Shown here piece after piece: positions 1-8,665 of a stretch of DNA of 43,494 nucleotides. Position numbers and translations under genes: made by a program. The first letter of the stretch is position 1; each line of letters opens with the position of its first letter. The DNA comes from Alphaproteobacteria bacterium. Lineage in GTDB: Bacteria > Pseudomonadota > Alphaproteobacteria > Ferrovibrionales > Ferrovibrionaceae. The stretch is from the NCBI GenBank assembly GCA_026126165.1, contig JAHCJR010000023.1:1-43494 (forward strand), given 5' to 3'. Below the pieces are notes generated by a model. The model did not search any database, was not told where the DNA came from, and saw only the letters and a program-made list of their open reading frames with translations.

Positions 1-9
1 TGTGGGCAA

Positions 10-24
10 GGGTCGGGGTGAGGG
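10..24. repeat. Partial copy of a GGTCGGGGTGAGGG intergenic repeat
   Basis: The 15 bases match the right arm of the palindromic element at 37745-37882 (GGTCGGGGTGAGGG is identical). The copy sits just downstream of the SMP-30 gene and is cut by the window edge, so its left part cannot be seen. A second shared piece inside one window suggests a dispersed intergenic repeat family. Confidence 0.5.
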
Positions 25-56
25 CGTGAGGGTTGAGCGAGGGGCGCGAAAGCGCT

Positions 57-1088
57 TCAGCGTTCGTTCCAGTGCACCATGGGCAGGCCGGGAACGGGCG
101 AGGTGAAGAAGGGGATGCGCTCGCCGAACAGCGTGCCGATATAAGCGGTGCGCAGGTCGGTGCCGCCGAAGGTGATGCTCGCCATCCAGGGCGCCACCTC
201 GCTGCGCGTTGCCATCATGTGCTCGGGCCCGGCATTCCCGGCCTGGTAGGCGGCCTCCAGCGCGGCGATGGCTTCGGGCCTGCCATCGTCGAAGATCGTC
301 AGCACCTCGCCTTCCGGCGTGAGCGCGATCAGCCGTTCCGCCATGATCAGCGTCACCCAGAGATTGCCGAAGGCGTCAAAGGCGCAGCCATCGGGGAAAC
401 CGCCGGGCCCGAAATCGGCCGGCCCGAAAATCTCGCGCCCGGAGAGCGCGCCATCGGCGCCGACGCGGAAGCGCGTGATGCAGCGGCCGCAGGTCTCGAC
501 CGCGTAGAGCCATTCCTCGCGCGCATCGAGGCGCACCTCGTTGGTGAAACGCAGGCCATCGGCGACGATGCGCAACCCCTTCTCGTCGGCAAGCGCGATA
601 TAACCATCGGCGAGGCCTGGGCGCACGGCCTCCATCCAGTTGACGATGCGCGTCGAGACCGTGATCCAGAGCCGGTCGCGACTGTCGCGCAGCACGAAAT
701 TGACCTTGCCGATGGGCCGGCCATCGATGCTGTCATGCAGGGTGCGGCTGCGCCCGTCGCGGGTCATCACCTCGAGCCGGTCGGTGCCAAAATTGGCGAT
801 CAGGATATCGCCGTTGCGCGCGAAGGCGAGGCCGTTCGGCAGGGTGCCCTGGGTGAAGCGCCGGGCAAGATCGGCGGTGCTGGCGAAATGCGGATCGGCG
901 GTCTGCGCGATCAGGGTTTGCGCCCCGTCAGGGCCGATGCGCATCACCCCGCCGCGCGCATCCGCGACCCAGAGCGAACCGTCGCGTTCCGCGAGAATGC
1001 ATTCCGGTCGCTGCAATCCCTCGCCCACGAAGCGCAGATCCTGCCGCCCGATGCGAAAGCCACGCAGCGGATTGTCCGAACCGGCCAT
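57..1088 (-). CDS. SMP-30/gluconolactonase/LRE family protein
   Basis: This 343-residue protein has the six-bladed beta-propeller pattern of the SMP-30/gluconolactonase family, whose members are metal-dependent lactonases for sugar acids or related compounds. Seen in the sequence are the N-terminal RPECIL segment with the likely metal-ligand Glu29, blade repeats such as GSLWVADARGG and NGDILIANFGTDRLE, an FTNEVRLD segment and the PDGCAFDAFGNLWV motif typical of the family. The gene begins 28 bases after the upstream molybdopterin dehydrogenase gene on the same strand, so both are probably cotranscribed. This suggests hydrolysis of a lactone made by the dehydrogenase, which is inference. The substrate cannot be read from the sequence. 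Confidence 0.85.
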   Translation of the reverse strand: MAGSDNPLRGFRIGRQDLRFVGEGLQRPECILAERDGSLWVADARGGVMRIGPDGAQTLIAQTADPHFASTADLARRFTQGTLPNGLAFARNGDILIANFGTDRLEVMTRDGRSRTLHDSIDGRPIGKVNFVLRDSRDRLWITVSTRIVNWMEAVRPGLADGYIALADEKGLRIVADGLRFTNEVRLDAREEWLYAVETCGRCITRFRVGADGALSGREIFGPADFGPGGFPDGCAFDAFGNLWVTLIMAERLIALTPEGEVLTIFDDGRPEAIAALEAAYQAGNAGPEHMMATRSEVAPWMASITFGGTDLRTAYIGTLFGERIPFFTSPVPGLPMVHWNER

Positions 1089-1116
1089 GCCCCTCCCCCT
1101 CGTTTCCCCGCCACCG

Positions 1117-3471
1117 TCAGCGGGCGGCGCGCAATGCTTCCCATATCCGCAGCGGCGTCGCCGGCATGTCGATATGCAGGACGCCCCGCTCCGCCAGCGC
1201 GTCGGTGACCGCGTTCATGATCGCCGGCAGTGAGCCGGCGCAGCCGGCCTCGCCGCAGCCCTTGACGCCAAGCGGGTTGGTGGTCGCGGGCACCGGGTGG
1301 TGTGCCTGCACGATGTCCGGCAGGCTGTCGGCGCGCGGCATGGCGTAATCCATGAACGATCCGGAGAGGAGCTGGCCCTCGGCATCGTGCACCGTCCGCT
1401 CCATCAGCGCCTGGCCCAGCCCCTGCGCCACGCCGCCATGGACCTGGCCTTCGACCAGCATGGGATTGATCAGCGTGCCGAAATCGTTGACGGCGCTGTA
1501 GCGCACCACCCGGACCTCCCCGGTCTCCGGGTCGATCTCCACTTCCGCCACGTGGCAGCCGTTCGGAAAGGCGGACGGCGCCGCCTCGAAGACATGACGC
1601 ACATCGAGGGTGCGCGGCAGTCCTTCGGGCAGGTCGAGCCCTTCCCTGAGCCGTGCCGCGAGTTCGAGCAGTCCGATCGAGCGGTCGGTACCCGCGATGC
1701 GGAAGCGTCCGGCGGCGAACTCGATGTCGGCGCTCGCCGCCTCCAGCAGATGGGCGGCGACCTCGCGTCCCTGTTCGATCACGCGCGCCGCCGCCTCGAC
1801 GATGGCGGCACCGCTCGCCATCATGGATTTCGAGCCGCCGGTGCCGCCGCCGGCGATCAGCGCGTCGCTGTCGCCCTGCAGCAGGCGGATACGCGCGAAA
1901 GGCAGGCCGAGCCGGTCGGCGAGAACCTGGGCGAAAGGCGTCCAGTGGCCCTGCCCGTAATCGAGCGTGCCGGTGACGATGGTCACCTCGCCATTCGCCT
2001 CGAAGCGGATGCCGCCCATCTCGCGCGCCGGCGGCGCCGTCACTTCGAGATAATGGCCGATACCGATGCCGCGCAGCAGGCCGCGCCGCGCCGATTCCGC
2101 CTTGCGCGCGGCAAAACCCTGCCAGTCGGCGAGTTCCAGTGCGCGCGCGAAGACGGCCGGGAAGTCGCCACTGTCGTAGACCTGACCCGAGGCGGCGCGG
2201 TAGGGCATCTCGGATGCCCGCAGGTGATTGCGCCGCCTGATCTCCGCCCGGTCGAGCCCCAACTCACGCGCCGCCTGGTCGAGCAGACGTTCCATGTAAT
2301 AGTTCGATTCCGGCCTGCCAGCGCCACGATAGGCGCTGACCGGCGTCGTGTTGGTCAGCACGCAGCGGCTTGAGACTTCGAGCAGCGGCACGCGATAAAG
2401 GCTCGCCACGTTCTTCACCACGTTCTGCGTCGGTGCGAGCGGCCCGACCGTGGCGAGATAGGCGCCCATGTTGGCCAGCACGTCGATGCGCAGCGCCAGG
2501 ATGCGCCCCTCTTCGTCGAGGGCGAGTTCGCCCCTCACCTCGTGATCGCGGCCGTGCTGGTCCGAGACAAAGCTCTCCGAGCGCTCGTCCACCCATTTGA
2601 CCGGCCGGCCGAGTTCGCGCGCGGCATGCAGCAGGCAGACATATTCCGGATAGGCGGACGCCTTCATGCCGAAGGATCCGCCGACATGGCCGGTCAGGAT
2701 GCGCACGCGCTCCGGCGGCACGCGCAGGATGTCGCGGGCGATCTGGTTGCGCAGGCCGAACACGCCCTGGCAGCCGACATGCAGGGTCCAGCGCTCGGCG
2801 GCCGCGTCATACTCGGCGAGCGCCGCGCGCGGCTCCATCGCATTGACGACGATCCGGTTGTTGACCAGGTCCAGCCGCGTGACGTGATGGGCGGCGGCGA
2901 ATGCCTCGGCCACCCGCGCCGCATCGCCGAAATGGAAGTCGAGCGCAAGGTTGTCCGGCACCTCGTCCCAGATGCGGGGCGCGCCGGGCGCGAGTGCCGC
3001 GCGCGGGCGCACCAGCGCCTCCAGCGGCTCGATCTCGACATGGACCGCTTCCGCCCCGTCGCGGGCCGCGGCCCCGGTTTCTGCCACGACGCAGGCGAGC
3101 GGGTCGCCGACGAAGCGCACCCTGTCTTCCGCCAGCGCCATGCGCGGCGTCGGCCGGATGCCCTGGCCGTCGCGACTCGGGATCTGCACCTGGCATTTGA
3201 GGCCGCCCAGGCCGGCGCGCGCCAGGTCGGCCCCGGTCAGCACGGCGACCACGCCCGGCACGGCAAGCGCGGCCGCAGTGTCGATGGCGAGAATGCGGCC
3301 ATGGGCATGGCGGCTGCGCACCATCGCGGCATGAAGCTGGCCCTCGCGCCGCACATCGTCGCTGTAGCGGCCGCGGCCGGCGAGCAGGATCGGGTCCTCC
3401 CGGCGTGGCACCGGCTGGCCCGGGGCGGTCGCGGCGGCGGCCGCCTCGCTTGCTGCGATCCGAATATTCAT
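1117..3471 (-). CDS. Xanthine/CO dehydrogenase family molybdopterin-binding subunit
   Basis: The 784-residue product matches the large subunit of molybdenum hydroxylases in length and layout. The first part (about 20-140, with LAGRGRYSDDV and VRSRHAHGRI) is the a/b hammerhead domain. The rest is the Moco-binding region, with GGSFGMK, TNTTPVSAYRGAGRPES, DYGQGHWTPFAQV and, near the end, GVKGCGEAGCAGS holding the family's catalytic Glu. The active-site loop reads AYRGAGR rather than the AYRCSFR of true form I CO dehydrogenase, so oxidation of another carbonyl or N-heterocycle is likelier. The FeS and FAD subunit genes that normally accompany it are absent: upstream genes are divergent, and downstream lies the SMP-30 gene. 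Confidence 0.88.
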   Translation of the reverse strand: MNIRIAASEAAAAATAPGQPVPRREDPILLAGRGRYSDDVRREGQLHAAMVRSRHAHGRILAIDTAAALAVPGVVAVLTGADLARAGLGGLKCQVQIPSRDGQGIRPTPRMALAEDRVRFVGDPLACVVAETGAAARDGAEAVHVEIEPLEALVRPRAALAPGAPRIWDEVPDNLALDFHFGDAARVAEAFAAAHHVTRLDLVNNRIVVNAMEPRAALAEYDAAAERWTLHVGCQGVFGLRNQIARDILRVPPERVRILTGHVGGSFGMKASAYPEYVCLLHAARELGRPVKWVDERSESFVSDQHGRDHEVRGELALDEEGRILALRIDVLANMGAYLATVGPLAPTQNVVKNVASLYRVPLLEVSSRCVLTNTTPVSAYRGAGRPESNYYMERLLDQAARELGLDRAEIRRRNHLRASEMPYRAASGQVYDSGDFPAVFARALELADWQGFAARKAESARRGLLRGIGIGHYLEVTAPPAREMGGIRFEANGEVTIVTGTLDYGQGHWTPFAQVLADRLGLPFARIRLLQGDSDALIAGGGTGGSKSMMASGAAIVEAAARVIEQGREVAAHLLEAASADIEFAAGRFRIAGTDRSIGLLELAARLREGLDLPEGLPRTLDVRHVFEAAPSAFPNGCHVAEVEIDPETGEVRVVRYSAVNDFGTLINPMLVEGQVHGGVAQGLGQALMERTVHDAEGQLLSGSFMDYAMPRADSLPDIVQAHHPVPATTNPLGVKGCGEAGCAGSLPAIMNAVTDALAERGVLHIDMPATPLRIWEALRAAR

Positions 3472-3560
3472 TCTCCCCCGTCCGGCAGCATCGTCACGTC
3501 AACCGCCCGCATGATAGCCCGCACCGGCCGGCACCTGTCACGCATCAAGCGCATGGGCGT

Positions 3561-3596
3561 GCCCCGAAATGGGGCGCTCGCGCCCCGAATGGGGCG
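3561..3596. repeat. Two tandem GCCCC(N4-5)GGGGC palindromes
   Basis: The intergenic stretch 3472-3689 contains GCCCC-GAAAT-GGGGC at 3561-3575, then CGCCCC-GAAT-GGGGCG at 3581-3596, and a further half site GCCCCATTT at 3613-3621. The palindromes lie between the divergent dehydrogenase operon and the small lipoprotein gene, so they could be operator sites. There is no T-run for a terminator. Nothing else was recognised in this gap. Confidence 0.45.
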
Positions 3597-3689
3597 AAAT
3601 GATCCAATTCCGGCCCCATTTCCTCCATCGACGCCAGCCAGGCTTTTTCCATGCGGCAGATGCCGCCCCACGATAACCAGGGGGAAACG

Positions 3690-3935
3690 ATGATCCGCCT
3701 TCTTCTGGCTTCCAGTCTGTTCGTGGCCGCCTTTGCCTTGGCCGCCTGCGGCACAAATCCGGGCGATCGGGCGCTGAGCGGCGCAGGTATCGGTGCGGGC
3801 ATCGGCGCGGCCGGCGCGGCGGTGACCGGTGGCAGCGCGGCAGGCGGCGCCATCCTGGGCGGCGCGGCGGGTGCCGCCATCGGCGGCCTGACGAAGGAAA
3901 AGGATATCGATCTCGGCCGTCCGGTCTGGCGCTGA
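3690..3935 (+). CDS. Small glycine-zipper lipoprotein
   Basis: The 81-residue product starts with a lipoprotein signal (hydrophobic residues 4-18, lipobox LAAC with Cys20), followed by a Gly/Ala-rich glycine-zipper stretch (GAGIGAGIGAAGAAV, GGAAGAAIGGL) like those of OmpA-linked or YMGG-type membrane proteins. The ATG at 3690 was chosen because AGGGGGAAA precedes it at a good distance; in-frame upstream codons would put charged residues before the signal. It is probably a small outer-membrane or envelope lipoprotein expressed on its own. Its specific role is unknown. Confidence 0.75.
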   Translation: MIRLLLASSLFVAAFALAACGTNPGDRALSGAGIGAGIGAAGAAVTGGSAAGGAILGGAAGAAIGGLTKEKDIDLGRPVWR

Positions 3936-3974
3936 CCGGCCGCGGGCCCCGCGCCTCGCGGGCTGGCCGCCTGG

Positions 3975-4616
3975 TCAGCCCGCGGGTAGCGCCGCGGCGC
4001 GGTTGCTCTCGGTGATCGGCGGCGTGAGCTGGCGCAGCAGCCCGTCCTGGAGACCGTAGATCACCGGGTGGATGGCGAGCTTCTGCCGGCGCGCCCAGGC
4101 ATCGTGCACGATCTGGGTCTGCAGCAGGTTGCGCACCTGGCGTAGCACGTTCAGTTCGCAAAGCCGGTCGAGGCGGCGCTCGTCGCTGCCGAGTGCCGCG
4201 AGTTCGTGGTCATGGTCCTGGCAGATGTCGCGCACCGGCCGGATCCAGTGATCGGCGAGCCCGACCCGCTCGCCACGAAAGGCAGCGCGCACGCCCGAGC
4301 AGCCGTAATGACCGCAGACGATGATATGCTCGATCTTCAGCACGTCCACGGCGAACTGCACCACGGCGAGGCAATTGAGGTCGGCGAGCTGAACGAGGTT
4401 CGCCACGTTGCGATGCACGAACAGCTCGCCCGGTTGCAGGCCGACGATCTCGTTGGCCGGCACGCGGCTGTCGGAACAGCCGATCCAGAGATGCTTGGGC
4501 GTCTGCTGTTCGGCCAGCGAGCGGAAGAAGCCCGGCGTGCTCGCCTCCATCTTGCGCGCCCAGGCCGCGTTGCGGGCCAGCAGATCCTCGATCCCCAGGG
4601 GATTGTGCAGCGCCAT
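3975..4616 (-). CDS. Beta-class carbonic anhydrase
   Basis: The enzyme interconverts CO2 and bicarbonate. The 213-residue product carries the complete beta-class zinc site: Cys47 and the Asp49-Arg51 dyad in GCSDSRVP, then His103 and Cys106 in CGHYGCSGV. Length is normal for a bacterial beta-CA. The ATG at 4616 has GAAGGA just upstream, and the open frame further upstream is not coding for this protein. It lies 26 bases after the DUF2066 gene on the same strand, at the end of the minus-strand series that starts with the PadR regulator. Cotranscription is likely but no functional link is obvious. Confidence 0.93.
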   Translation of the reverse strand: MALHNPLGIEDLLARNAAWARKMEASTPGFFRSLAEQQTPKHLWIGCSDSRVPANEIVGLQPGELFVHRNVANLVQLADLNCLAVVQFAVDVLKIEHIIVCGHYGCSGVRAAFRGERVGLADHWIRPVRDICQDHDHELAALGSDERRLDRLCELNVLRQVRNLLQTQIVHDAWARRQKLAIHPVIYGLQDGLLRQLTPPITESNRAAALPAG

Positions 4617-4642
4617 GTCCTTCGGTTCCTTCCTCTCGATCC

Positions 4643-5470
4643 TCACTCGATTCCCGCCATCACCCGCGCCGCGCCGGCGAGACCCTCGCCGATGGCCCGG
4701 TCGAAGGTGGCGCGCGGACTGCGAAATCCGCGCTCGCGCGCCGTCTCTCCGTGTCGCGAGATCCAGTCTGTGTTCCAGTATCCTTCCGGCCCGAGGCGCA
4801 TGAAACCGCACAGCACCGCGCCGGCTCCCGCCTCGCGGGCCAGCGCCGCGATCGCCGCGTCGGCCGCCCGGTCGGGACCGCGCGCGGCGGAAGCGAGCAG
4901 CGCCGGGTCCGGCACCGCCCCCTCCTCCGGCAAGGTCACGGGAAGCGCCCGCCGCGCCGCGATGGCAAGCAGCGCCTCGCGCTGGCCGATGCCCCGCGCG
5001 GAGGTGCCGCTCACCACGTAACGGCGCAGGCTGTCGTCGATGCCGAGCAGCACCAGCAGCTTCGGCCGCTCGCCCAGCCACGGCCGCGCGCCGATCTCCG
5101 CCAGCGCCTGCCGGATCGCCGCCTCCGAGAAGCGCGTCTCGAGCCAGTAGGAGCGGTCGCGCGTCCCCTGCTCGTGATTGATCTTGCGGCCATGCCTGTC
5201 TGCATAGGTAAAGCCGGCAAGGAAATCCGCGGCGCGCGGCAGGAGCGGCTCCAGCCGCCCGTCGTCGAGCAGGCGCGCATCGCCGCTCACCTTGACCAGC
5301 ACCTCGGCCAATCCCTCGCGGAAGCCGCGCGCCCGTTCGGCCGGATCCTCGCGGCCGGTGACGATGACGCGTCCGGTCAGCAGCTCGCGCGCGATCTCGC
5401 CCGCCCGCGCTGGGGCGGCATCCGCAGCCAGAACCAGGACAAGCAGCAGCGCCGCGACGCGCCCGCGCAT
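4643..5470 (-). CDS. DUF2066 domain-containing exported protein
   Basis: The product has 275 residues with a Sec signal peptide (MRGRVAALLLVLVLAADAAPARA) followed by the DUF2066 pattern: a GLAEVLVKVSGD segment about 30 residues into the mature part, a YWLETRFSE segment, and KLLVLLGID in the middle. Members are periplasmic or envelope proteins of unknown function, common in Proteobacteria. It sits between the MFS transporter gene (36-base gap) and the carbonic anhydrase gene. The ATG at 5470 gives the intact signal peptide. No catalytic residues can be named. Confidence 0.8.
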   Translation of the reverse strand: MRGRVAALLLVLVLAADAAPARAGEIARELLTGRVIVTGREDPAERARGFREGLAEVLVKVSGDARLLDDGRLEPLLPRAADFLAGFTYADRHGRKINHEQGTRDRSYWLETRFSEAAIRQALAEIGARPWLGERPKLLVLLGIDDSLRRYVVSGTSARGIGQREALLAIAARRALPVTLPEEGAVPDPALLASAARGPDRAADAAIAALAREAGAGAVLCGFMRLGPEGYWNTDWISRHGETARERGFRSPRATFDRAIGEGLAGAARVMAGIE

Positions 5471-5506
5471 CGACCCCCTCCATCCAGAGCCTTGAGGCAG
5501 ACAGGT

Positions 5507-6754
5507 CTACCCCGTCCGGCCCGAGGCCGCAAACCAGAATGCGAGGGCGGAGAGGGTGGAGACGGCGAAGATGGTCCAGAGCACCGCGTCGTAGCCGCCG
5601 GCGATCTGCCAGATCAGCGCCGCCGCCAGCGGGGCGAGCGACTTGGCGACGAGCGCCGGCATGGTGAGCGCGCCGTTGATCGTCCCGTAGCCCTCCGAGC
5701 CGATCAGTTCCGGCACCACGGTGCCGCGCACGATGGTCATGATGCCGTTGGCCGAGCCATAGATGCAGGCGAAGGTCGCGAGCCAGGCGAAATGCGCTGG
5801 TGCGAGCGTGAGGATCAGGATGCTCGCCGGCAGGCCGAGCACGACGAAGGCCCCGGCGCGGCGCGCCGTCATGTGCCGGCCCAGCGCGAAGATCGCGATC
5901 CGCCCCACCACCTGCATCGGCCCGAAGATGGTGAAGGTGGCGACGATGGTCGCCGTATCCACGCCGCGTTCGGCAAGCAGCGGGAAGAAGTGGAAGGTCA
6001 CGGTGGTGAAGGTGATGTTGTAGGCGACGAAGCAGACCGCGAGGCCCCAGAAGGCGCGGGTCGCGAGCGCGCGCCTGAGCGGCCCGCGCGCACGCGCCGC
6101 GCCCGCCTCGGGCGAAGCCGCCGGGGGCACATCCTGCGCGGCGCGCGGCAGGCCGGGCGGCAGCAGGAAGAAATGCACGGCGGCGCAATAGAGCAGATTG
6201 CAGGCGGCGAGCACGAGCAGCGCCTCGCGCCAGCCCTGCAGCTCGACGATGAGCTGGCAGAGCGGCACGAAGACCGTGCCGGCGAAGCCGCCGACCAGCG
6301 TGAGCGCGGTGATGGCGCGTCGGTAGTCCTTGCCGAAATGCTGCGTCACCACGGCAAAGGCGGGCTCGTAGAGCACGCTCGCCATGGCGACGCCCATCAG
6401 GATGTAGAGCAGGTAGAAAAGCTCGATGGAGACCACCTGCGACCAGGCAAGCAGCAGCAGCGCCGCCGCCAGCGAGCCCGTCGTCATCACCGCGCGCCCG
6501 CCATGGCGGTCGATCCAGGCGCCGACCGGCAGCGCGGCGAGGCCGGCCGCCAGCAGACCGAGCGAAAGCGCGCCGTTCAGCTCGCTCTTCGACCAGCCCA
6601 GCTCCTGCTCCATCGGCAGGACGAGGACGGCAAAGGCATAATAGAGCGAGCCCCAGGAGACGAGCTGGCCGAAGGCGAGCGCCCAGACCATGGTCCAGGC
6701 GCGCCGCCCGCTCAGAGCCGTTCCCCCTTCCCCCGCCAGCGCCGTCTGCGTCAT
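5507..6754 (-). CDS. MFS transporter
   Basis: A 415-residue polytopic protein with about 12 membrane segments and the loop 2-3 signature GAWIDRHGGRAVM (MFS motif A variant), close to the compact MFS families that move small anions or drugs. The ATG at 6754 gives a short N-terminus before the first helix. A GTG at 6769 overlaps the stop of the upstream oxidoreductase gene as GTGA and could be used instead. The tight link to the FAD oxidoreductase and, beyond it, to a PadR regulator suggests that it exports or imports the substrate or product of the oxidoreductase. That is inference from gene order; the substrate is unknown. Confidence 0.85.
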   Translation of the reverse strand: MTQTALAGEGGTALSGRRAWTMVWALAFGQLVSWGSLYYAFAVLVLPMEQELGWSKSELNGALSLGLLAAGLAALPVGAWIDRHGGRAVMTTGSLAAALLLLAWSQVVSIELFYLLYILMGVAMASVLYEPAFAVVTQHFGKDYRRAITALTLVGGFAGTVFVPLCQLIVELQGWREALLVLAACNLLYCAAVHFFLLPPGLPRAAQDVPPAASPEAGAARARGPLRRALATRAFWGLAVCFVAYNITFTTVTFHFFPLLAERGVDTATIVATFTIFGPMQVVGRIAIFALGRHMTARRAGAFVVLGLPASILILTLAPAHFAWLATFACIYGSANGIMTIVRGTVVPELIGSEGYGTINGALTMPALVAKSLAPLAAALIWQIAGGYDAVLWTIFAVSTLSALAFWFAASGRTG

Positions 6755-6765
6755 CTCCCCCGCCG

Positions 6766-8079
6766 TCACCCGCAACAGGCCGCCGCGCCGACCGCGACCT
6801 TTGCCTTTGCCGTCGCCTTCGGCGTCACGCCGCAGACGCCGGTCTCCGGCAGGATCAGCTCGACGCGCGCGGCCGCCTGTGCATCGCCCGCCAGTTCCGC
6901 CGCCACCGATCGTGCCTGCTCGTAACCCGTCGCCAGCAGGAAGGTCGGCGCCCGGCCATAGGCTTTCATGCCCAGTATATAGAAGTCCTTTTCCGGATGC
7001 CGCAGCTCCCGTGCCCCGTGCGGGCGGACGGTGCCGCAACTATGCAGGTTCGGGTCGATCATCGGCCCGAGCGCTGCCGGACATTCGAGCCAGGAATCGA
7101 GGCCGAGCCGTACCTCGCGCAACATGTCGAGATCGGGACGGAAACCGGTCGCCACCACGACGCGGTCGACCTCGCGCGCCTGCATCGCCGCGCCAAGCCG
7201 CCCTTCGACCCGGATCCGCCCCGTGCCGGTTCTCTGGATCGCGCCGGCGCGGAAGGGTGCCAGGACTTCGACCGCGTCGGCGGCGACGGCCCGCCTGGCC
7301 GCCTCGCCCAGTTGACCGCGCGCCACAAGCTGGTCGGCGCCGCCGCCACCGAACACGCTTTCGATATTCTCCCGCCGCAGGGCCCAGACGATGCGCGTGC
7401 CCGGCACCTCGCCGGCCAGGGTCAGCAGATCCAGCACCACGTTGATGGCGGAGTGGCCGCTGCCGGCCACCAGGGTCGTGCGGCCGGCGAAATCGGCGCG
7501 CCGCGCGCCCCGCACGTCGGGAATGCCATGATCGAGCAGGCCGAGCCGCCACAGTTCCGCCTCGCCGGCGAGCGGCAGGCCGCCCGATCCGAGCGGGTTG
7601 GGCCGGCCCCAGGTGCCCGAGGCATCGATCACGGCACGGGCGAGCAGCGCGCTTTCCCCGCCCGCCGGATCGCGCAGGCGGACATGGAAGGGTGCATCCT
7701 CGCGGCCGCCGGAGCGCACCTTGTCCATGTCGAGCCGCCCGACCGAGATCACTTCCGCGCCGAAGCGGATGCGCGGGCGCAGCACGGGCAAGGCGGCGAG
7801 CGGTTCGAGATAGTGCTCGACCAGTTCATGCCCGGTCGGCAACCGGGCCGGATCGGGCGCCGTCCAGCCCGCGCCCTCGAGCAACCGAAGCGCGGCGGCG
7901 TCGATGCAATATTGCCAGGGCGAGAACATCGCCACATGGCCCCATTGCCGGATCGCGCTTCCCACTTCGCGCCCCTTCTCGAGCACCAGCGGCTCGAGGC
8001 CGCGCTCGAGCAGATGGGCCGCCGCCGCGAGCCCGACCGGACCGGCACCGATCACCGCCACCGGAAGTCCCTGATTCAT
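6766..8079 (-). CDS. FAD-dependent oxidoreductase (flavin monooxygenase-like)
   Basis: The 437-residue protein has an N-terminal FAD-binding Rossmann motif (GAGPVG, residues 11-16) and a second dinucleotide motif in the middle (VAGSGHSAINVV), the two-site layout of flavin-containing monooxygenases and related NAD(P)H-using flavoproteins. It ends in an unusual Cys-rich tail (ETGVCG, then AACCG). The ATG at 8079 was chosen over upstream in-frame codons because a GGAGAGGAGACGAGGA ribosome-binding stretch precedes it and the Rossmann strand begins directly after. It is flanked by a PadR regulator gene upstream and an MFS gene downstream. Similar flavoproteins occur in arsenic-resistance clusters (ArsO), but the substrate here is not established. 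Confidence 0.82.
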   Translation of the reverse strand: MNQGLPVAVIGAGPVGLAAAAHLLERGLEPLVLEKGREVGSAIRQWGHVAMFSPWQYCIDAAALRLLEGAGWTAPDPARLPTGHELVEHYLEPLAALPVLRPRIRFGAEVISVGRLDMDKVRSGGREDAPFHVRLRDPAGGESALLARAVIDASGTWGRPNPLGSGGLPLAGEAELWRLGLLDHGIPDVRGARRADFAGRTTLVAGSGHSAINVVLDLLTLAGEVPGTRIVWALRRENIESVFGGGGADQLVARGQLGEAARRAVAADAVEVLAPFRAGAIQRTGTGRIRVEGRLGAAMQAREVDRVVVATGFRPDLDMLREVRLGLDSWLECPAALGPMIDPNLHSCGTVRPHGARELRHPEKDFYILGMKAYGRAPTFLLATGYEQARSVAAELAGDAQAAARVELILPETGVCGVTPKATAKAKVAVGAAACCG

Positions 8080-8152
8080 GTCCTCGTCTCCTCTCCTTGC
8101 CGCCGCGCCGCGCGCGGCCCACAGATGCTCCACCAATACCTCATTCATCCAC

Positions 8153-8172
8153 ACATCGATGTTCGATGTATA
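8153..8172 (-). promoter_or_regulatory. Candidate PadR operator upstream of the oxidoreductase gene
   Basis: The 107-base gap between the regulator and oxidoreductase genes contains ACATCGATGT, a perfect 10-bp palindrome at 8153-8162, followed by a direct repeat of its half (CGATGT, 8164-8169) running into TATAAA. PadR-type regulators commonly bind short dyads next to the -10 region of the gene they control, and this AT-rich island stands out from its GC-rich surroundings. Assignment to this regulator is inferred. Confidence 0.4.
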
Positions 8173-8186
8173 AACGCAAATAAAAA

Positions 8187-8657
8187 TCAGCAACATTCCC
8201 CGGCCGCGGACTTCGCGGCACCGCGCCGGTTGCCGGGGCGGGCGGCGACGCGGCCGCTTTCCGCAAGGCAGGCCGTCACCTCCATCCAGGCCGCCACGGC
8301 GACGCGGAACGCCTCCCGCCCCTTCGCGGTCAGGCGGTAGGTCTTGCGCTCGCGCCCCTGCACGACCTCGCTCGCCACCGTGAGATAGCCGCCTTCCTCG
8401 AACTCGCGCAGCACCGGATAGATGGTCCCCTCGGAGGGCGAGCAGCAGCCGCGCGTGGTGCGCTGCACCGCGCGGGCAATGTCGTAACCGTGCATCGGCC
8501 GTTCGTGCAGCACGCAGAGGATGAAGAACTTGGACAGGCTCATCTTGATCGTGCCGTTCCAGTATTCGCGGCTGGTATAGTCGACGCCGGAACGGCTCCG
8601 CGCCGGGCGGGCGGGCGGCCTGTCGTCGTCGATCCTATGCATCGAGGTTCGCGGCAT
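8187..8657 (-). CDS. PadR family transcriptional regulator with paired cysteines
   Basis: A 156-residue protein with the PadR winged-helix domain at about residues 40-125: SLSKFFILCVLHERPMHGYDIA, then SEGTIYPVLREFEEGGYL and GRERKTYRLTAKGREAF. The helix leading into the recognition region contains Cys71-Cys72 and the protein ends in Cys155-Cys156, with further cysteines at 48 and near 129; this many is unusual for a PadR protein and suggests thiol-based sensing of a metal(loid) or oxidant (inference). The ATG at 8657 lies only 8 bases after a good -10 element, so the transcript may be leaderless or a later ATG (8642 or 8543) may be used. It is the first gene of the series with the oxidoreductase and transporter. 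Confidence 0.85.
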   Translation of the reverse strand: MPRTSMHRIDDDRPPARPARSRSGVDYTSREYWNGTIKMSLSKFFILCVLHERPMHGYDIARAVQRTTRGCCSPSEGTIYPVLREFEEGGYLTVASEVVQGRERKTYRLTAKGREAFRVAVAAWMEVTACLAESGRVAARPGNRRGAAKSAAGECC

Positions 8658-8665
8658 GGCCCTGA

